Assembly (NCBI GenBank): GCA_964591705.1
Contig: CAZQCX010000061.1
Location: forward strand, 1 to 7,669
Length of the DNA stretch: 7,669 nt
Direction of reading: 5' to 3'
Source of the DNA: UBA11855 sp964591705
Lineage (GTDB): Archaea; Thermoproteota; Bathyarchaeia; Bathyarchaeales; Bathycorpusculaceae
In this document: positions 4,490 through 7,669 of the stretch, piece by piece
Layout: every line of letters begins with the position of its first letter
How positions within the stretch are numbered: the stretch's first letter is position 1
Position numbers and translations under genes: made by a program
The notes under the pieces: model-generated
Databases searched by the model: none
Told to the model about the DNA's origin: nothing
What the model saw: the letters and a program-made list of their open reading frames with translations, nothing else

Positions 4490-7057
4490 ATGGCAAAAAA
4501 CAAGTCAATGTCTACTTTAGTTGCTCTAATACTGATATCAGCTATTGCTATCCCGCTTGCTACCTTACCTGCTGCTAGCGCTCATACGCCTCCTTGGCAA
4601 ATTCCCACCTACGCCTTCATCAATGTTTCACCAAACCCTGTAGGAGTAGGTCAGAAAACTATGATTGTAGTATGGCTTTCTGACACATTACCAGGCACAG
4701 CAGAGGGAAATAACATTAGATTCCATAACTTCAAGGTCACCATCACAAAGCCTGATGGGTCTATTGAAACAAGGGACTGGCCAATTGTTTGGGACACGAC
4801 ATCTTCAGCTTATACGGCATACACGCCTGACAAAGTTGGTACATACACGCTTAAGTTCGAGTTTCCAGGTCAAGTTTACACTTGGAATCAAGCGAATACT
4901 CCTGGGCTTTCAGCAGCAAATGCGGCTTACGAGAATAATACCTACCTAGCCAGCAGCAAGACAACGAAACTTACAGTGCAGCAAGAACCTCTACCTGACC
5001 CAATAAGAAGCTATCCTCTTCCAACGGAGTACTGGACACGCCCGATAGAAGGACAAAACACAGACTGGTGTTCAATTTCATCACACTGGCTGGGCAGCGG
5101 ATCACCCCAACTCGTCGACGGCAAGTTTAGGGTTGATCCAGACGGTATAGGACCTAACACTGCTCACATTATGTGGTCGAAGCCTATCCAGGACGGAGGA
5201 GTTGTCGGGGGAGGTAATGTTGGCGTTGAGGGCGAGGGTTTCTACACGGGACTTACATACAATCGCAGAATGGGCAATCCAATAATCATGTACGGCAGAC
5301 TCTACTACCAGGAACCATTGGGTCTCTCCGGAACCGGCGGGGACACTGTATGCGTGGACATCCGTACTGGAGTAGAGGTCTGGAGACGAACTGATGTGCC
5401 CAGCCTATCATTCGGTTACTACTACGATACTGACACTCCCAACATGCATGGAGTCTTCTACGAAGGAATTTTATTCACAACCAACTTTGCTCGCGCATTT
5501 GACGCAAGGACAGGAACAGCATTGTTCAACGTAACCGGCGTTCCTACAGGTACGGCAGTACTCGGTCCAAAAGGCGAACATCTACGATACAGCATCGCCA
5601 ACGCAGGTAACACCACACATCCCAATTGGCGCTTAACTCAGTGGAATTCGTCTAGACTATGGGACATGACTGTAATGACCCCCACTATTCCATCTTCGGT
5701 GGACGCAAGCACTGCAAACCGTTATGACTGGAACGTTTCACTCCCATGGCGCACAGGCACATCAACAATAACCATCGTTACAGCATTCTTAAATGACATA
5801 TTATTAGGCATAAACGGCTCTTTACCTTCGATGACTAGTCAAGCACCATACACGATGTGGGCGATAAGTCTGAAACCAGACTCAAGAGGGCAACTGCTTT
5901 GGATGCAGACCTATAATCCGCCACCAGGCAACGTCACCCGAAGTATTGCTATGAAAAGTGTAGATGAAGTAAATCGTGTCTTCATTGGGTACGATAGGGA
6001 AACTATGGTGTTTCAAGGTTACAGCCTCGAAGACGGACGCCACCTATGGACTACCACTCGCCTTCCAGATTCCTCTGACTTTGATTTATACAACTCTCTT
6101 GGCAATGTTGGCTTCAACACCGCTTACGGCAAGCTCTACTATTCTGGCTTCGGCGGCGTACTTCACTGTTATGATACAAAGAATGGCAACCTGTTATGGA
6201 CCTACGGTAACGGTGGTCCTGGCAACAGTACTAACTCTGGTTTTGAGACAGCTTGGGGCTATTATCCCACATTCATAACAACCATTGCTGACGGAAAAGT
6301 CTTCTTAGAAACTGGTGAGCACTCTCCCAACACACCACTATACAAGGGCGCAAGGACACGCTGCGTTAATGCTACTACGGGCAAAGAATTATGGACTTTG
6401 TTGTCATGGGGAGGTCATCATAGGCGTGAAGGCTATGCTGTTGCAGAGGGCTACTACATATACCTCAATCATTACGATATGCAAATCTACTCTGTTGGCA
6501 AGGGTCCAAGCGCCACCACAGTCACAGCTTCACCGAAGGTTTCGGTGCAGGGAAGTAGCGTGCTTATTGAGGGCTTTGTGACTGATATTTCTGCTGGCAC
6601 AAAACAAGCTAAGCAGGCGGCTCGTTTTCCGAATGGTGTTCCCGCTGTTTCTGACGAGAGCATGGGCGAGTGGATGGAGTATGTGTATATGCAGAAGCCT
6701 AGGCCGATGGATGTTAAGGGCGTTGAGGTTGTGTTGAGCGTGCTTGACTCGAATGGCAATTTCCGCGAGATTGGCAGGGCTACTAGTGATTCGAATGGCT
6801 TTTATAGTTTGATGTGGGTTCCTGATGTTCCTGGCAAGTATACGGTGTATGCTTCGTTTGCTGGTTCTGAAAGCTATTGGCCTTCTAGCGCGGTGACGGC
6901 GTTCGGTGTTGATGAGGCTCCTCCAGCACCAGCTGAACCCGAGCCAGAACCACCTTCAATGACAGACACATATGTGCTGGGCGGAGTAGCTGCAATAATT
7001 CTAACAATAATCGCTGTTGGTGCAGTACTTGCATTGTTAGTCAGAAAACGATCTTAA
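4490..7057 (+). CDS. secreted, membrane-anchored PQQ-type beta-propeller surface protein (paralogue 2)
   Basis: This is an 855-residue protein starting at the ATG at 4490. That ATG has GGAG (4477-4480) nine bases upstream, whereas the in-frame ATG at 4475 overlaps this site and has none of its own. A signal peptide is cut after ASA (A31). Residues about 33-163 are Ig-like. Propeller motifs appear near 288-299 (CVDIRTGVEVWR), 336-346 (FDARTGTALF), 510-521, 560-572 (YDTKNGNLLWTY) and 625-636. Residues 674-807 are an Ig/CNA-B-like domain, followed by a Pro/Glu linker and a transmembrane helix (828-851) ending RKRS. It matches paralogue 1 end to end, with many identical blocks such as SYPLPTEYWTRPI, FNVTGVPTGT, GNSTNSGF and ARFPNGVPAVSD, but lacks the Thr-rich insert. 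About ten sequons are present, most at the same sites as in paralogue 1. An extracellular structural or adhesive role is inferred. Codon choice changes abruptly at about 6530-6925. A long pyrimidine tract follows the stop. Confidence 0.92.
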   Translation: MAKNKSMSTLVALILISAIAIPLATLPAASAHTPPWQIPTYAFINVSPNPVGVGQKTMIVVWLSDTLPGTAEGNNIRFHNFKVTITKPDGSIETRDWPIVWDTTSSAYTAYTPDKVGTYTLKFEFPGQVYTWNQANTPGLSAANAAYENNTYLASSKTTKLTVQQEPLPDPIRSYPLPTEYWTRPIEGQNTDWCSISSHWLGSGSPQLVDGKFRVDPDGIGPNTAHIMWSKPIQDGGVVGGGNVGVEGEGFYTGLTYNRRMGNPIIMYGRLYYQEPLGLSGTGGDTVCVDIRTGVEVWRRTDVPSLSFGYYYDTDTPNMHGVFYEGILFTTNFARAFDARTGTALFNVTGVPTGTAVLGPKGEHLRYSIANAGNTTHPNWRLTQWNSSRLWDMTVMTPTIPSSVDASTANRYDWNVSLPWRTGTSTITIVTAFLNDILLGINGSLPSMTSQAPYTMWAISLKPDSRGQLLWMQTYNPPPGNVTRSIAMKSVDEVNRVFIGYDRETMVFQGYSLEDGRHLWTTTRLPDSSDFDLYNSLGNVGFNTAYGKLYYSGFGGVLHCYDTKNGNLLWTYGNGGPGNSTNSGFETAWGYYPTFITTIADGKVFLETGEHSPNTPLYKGARTRCVNATTGKELWTLLSWGGHHRREGYAVAEGYYIYLNHYDMQIYSVGKGPSATTVTASPKVSVQGSSVLIEGFVTDISAGTKQAKQAARFPNGVPAVSDESMGEWMEYVYMQKPRPMDVKGVEVVLSVLDSNGNFREIGRATSDSNGFYSLMWVPDVPGKYTVYASFAGSESYWPSSAVTAFGVDEAPPAPAEPEPEPPSMTDTYVLGGVAAIILTIIAVGAVLALLVRKRS
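6530..6925 (+). other. codon-usage patch in the 3' end of paralogue 2
   Basis: Between about 6530 and 6925 codons end almost always in T, G or C. From 6578 to about 6925 I count only four A-ending codons (aca, aaa, caa, gaa) in about 115. The matching stretch of paralogue 1 (3241-3576) has about 30. Just before and just after the patch, A-ending codons return (cca gca cca at the linker). The patch covers the C-terminal Ig-like domain. This is visible directly; a recombination origin is inference. Confidence 0.6.
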
Positions 7058-7080
7058 ACATTCAGAAGCCACAATAACAA

Positions 7081-7110
7081 CTTTCCTTTTTCTTTTTCTT
7101 CTTCGTTTCT
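7081..7110 (+). terminator. pyrimidine-tract terminator of paralogue 2
   Basis: A 30-base almost pure C/T tract (CTTTCC, then T-runs of five separated by C) begins 24 bases after the TAA at 7055-7057. It fits an archaeal multi-T terminator. Between here and the tRNA (7111-7298) no gene is seen apart from the tRNA promoter; there is a weak inverted repeat, TGTAG (7194-7198) with CTACA (7206-7210). Confidence 0.6.
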
Positions 7111-7260
7111 GTAGTGTGCTCAAAAGTCTGGAGTCGTTTCTACTCACTTGCCCTAAGAGGTTAGTCTGGTCAAGTGATAGATGCAATACCCTGTGTAGCA
7201 ACAATCTACAGCAAGGGGACATCTGATCGAGGTGTGACCCAGCATTAAAGACGAAGTGGC

Positions 7261-7268
7261 TATATATA
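7261..7268 (+). promoter_or_regulatory. TATA box of tRNA-Val
   Basis: TATATATA lies about 31-38 bases before the first base of the tRNA at 7299. This is the normal archaeal distance and predicts a start a few bases before the mature 5' end. Confidence 0.7.
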
Positions 7269-7298
7269 GGAAACGAAAGTAGAATAGAATGAAACCGC

Positions 7299-7376
7299 GG
7301 GCCGGTAGTCTAGCTCGGTTAGGACATCTGCTTGACGTGCAGAAGGTCGCCGGTTCGAATCCGGTCCGGCCCACCA
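7299..7376 (+). tRNA. tRNA-Val(GAC), intact, with encoded CCA
   Basis: All arms fit. The acceptor stem GGGCCGG (7299-7305) pairs with CCGGCCC (7366-7372). A D-arm GTCTAGCTCGGTTAGGAC is followed by the anticodon stem TCTGC (7327-7331) pairing with GCAGA (7339-7343), around the loop TTGACGT. The anticodon is GAC (7334-7336), reading GUC and GUU valine codons. The variable loop is short. The T-arm GCCGG-TTCGAAT-CCGGT has one G-T pair. The discriminator is A7373 and the 3' CCA (7374-7376) is encoded in the DNA. No intron is present. Confidence 0.97.
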
Positions 7377-7385
7377 ATAGAGAAA

Positions 7386-7395
7386 TTCTTCTTTT
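7386..7395 (+). terminator. T-rich terminator after tRNA-Val
   Basis: TTCTTCTTTT begins ten bases after the encoded CCA. It fits the short T-rich terminators that follow archaeal tRNA genes. Confidence 0.45.
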
Positions 7396-7501
7396 CCGCT
7401 CATAACTGGCTTGAGTGTTCAATATGCCTTCAGCCTGTTCTCGTTGTCACAAATGAATGTGGAATTTAGATTTGGTCTTCATAATTGCAAAATAGCAGAA
7501 G

Positions 7502-7669
7502 GTGGTGAAAGCGGATCAAAGAAGGCTAGCCATTGGCAACCTGTGGTACATCAACAGATTCGAGTCGAGACTGCAGAGCTCTGACGATGATTCTGATTTT
7601 TTTCATGGCTTCTTCAGGAATATGATATTTCTTGCACAAAAGCATCTTGGTGGATTACAGGGTTACGAA
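7502..7669 (+). CDS. possible partial hypothetical gene, open to the window edge
   Basis: A frame starting at GTG (7502, or GTG 7505) stays open for 56 codons to the last base. An in-frame TAG at 7493-7495 precedes it. The start of the product reads VVKADQRRLAIGNLWYINRF. No family is recognised, and there is no convincing TATA box or Shine-Dalgarno site. It is mutually exclusive with the minus-strand ORF at 7526-7645. An open run of this length can occur by chance, so the call is weak. Confidence 0.22.
   Translation, partial: MVKADQRRLAIGNLWYINRFESRLQSSDDDSDFFHGFFRNMIFLAQKHLGGLQGYE
7526..7645 (-). CDS. possible 39-residue small protein or broken gene end
   Basis: The minus strand encodes a closed ORF from ATG at 7645 to TAG at 7526-7528. 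It begins MLLCKKYHIPEEAMKKIRII and continues with a charged, helix-like stretch (VRALQSRLESVDV). Composition and codons look more protein-like than the overlapping plus-strand frame. An in-frame TAA at 7655-7657 blocks extension upstream. In another minus frame a reading of at least 17 codons comes in from the window edge and stops within this ORF. It could therefore be a small overlapping gene, or the end of a longer gene broken by a frameshift. No ribosome site is evident and no family is recognised. Confidence 0.28.
   Translation of the reverse strand: MLLCKKYHIPEEAMKKIRIIVRALQSRLESVDVPQVANG

Noticed and set aside
7299..7376. tRNA-Val as an integration (att) site for a mobile element
   Set aside because: No repeat of the tRNA 3' end and no integrase gene is visible in the window.
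7153..7422. Minus-strand ORF of 89 codons with the phrase GRTGFEPATFCTSS
   Set aside because: This is the antisense translation of the tRNA-Val gene. Such phrases recur in databases as spurious proteins wherever similar tRNAs are translated.

Overview
The window looks archaeal. Genes are preceded by TATA-type promoters roughly 25-90 bases upstream rather than bacterial -35/-10 boxes. Shine-Dalgarno sites are GGAG or GGTGA. Terminators are plain T-rich runs. The encoded proteins are archaeal in type: an AfJAMM-like protease and very large Thr/Asn-rich surface proteins with a Pro/Glu stalk and a C-terminal membrane anchor. From memory, paired surface proteins of this kind are common in Bathyarchaeia-like (TACK) genomes; that placement is inference.

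Layout. Positions 1-55 hold the 5' part of a minus-strand tRNA-Ser(UGA), cut by the window edge. Positions 143-532 encode a small JAMM/MPN+ metalloprotease. Positions 529-879 encode, on the opposite strand, a small HExxH zinc metalloprotease; the two genes meet tail to tail and share a CTAG that provides both stop codons. Positions 1045-3726 and 4490-7057 encode two large paralogous secreted proteins. Each has a signal peptide, an Ig-like domain, a PQQ-type beta-propeller, a second Ig/CNA-B-like domain, a Pro/Glu linker and a transmembrane anchor. Between them, on the minus strand, lies a 116-residue three-helix membrane protein (DUF5658-like). An intact tRNA-Val(GAC) with encoded CCA sits at 7299-7376. 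The last 170 bases carry two mutually exclusive weak ORFs.

How the parts relate. The two big proteins are an ancient tandem duplication, now each with its own promoter, and are probably abundant glycosylated cell-surface proteins; no catalytic site is evident. The JAMM protein probably removes ubiquitin-like (SAMP/Urm1-type) tags in the cytoplasm; its relation to the convergent zincin is unknown. No operon is evident: every gene seems to be transcribed alone.

Most notable: the 3' end of the second surface-protein gene (about 6530-6925) has sharply different codon choice from the rest of the gene and from its paralogue, although the protein it encodes is the best conserved part. This suggests a recombined module. 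No CRISPR array, insertion sequence or phage gene was seen.
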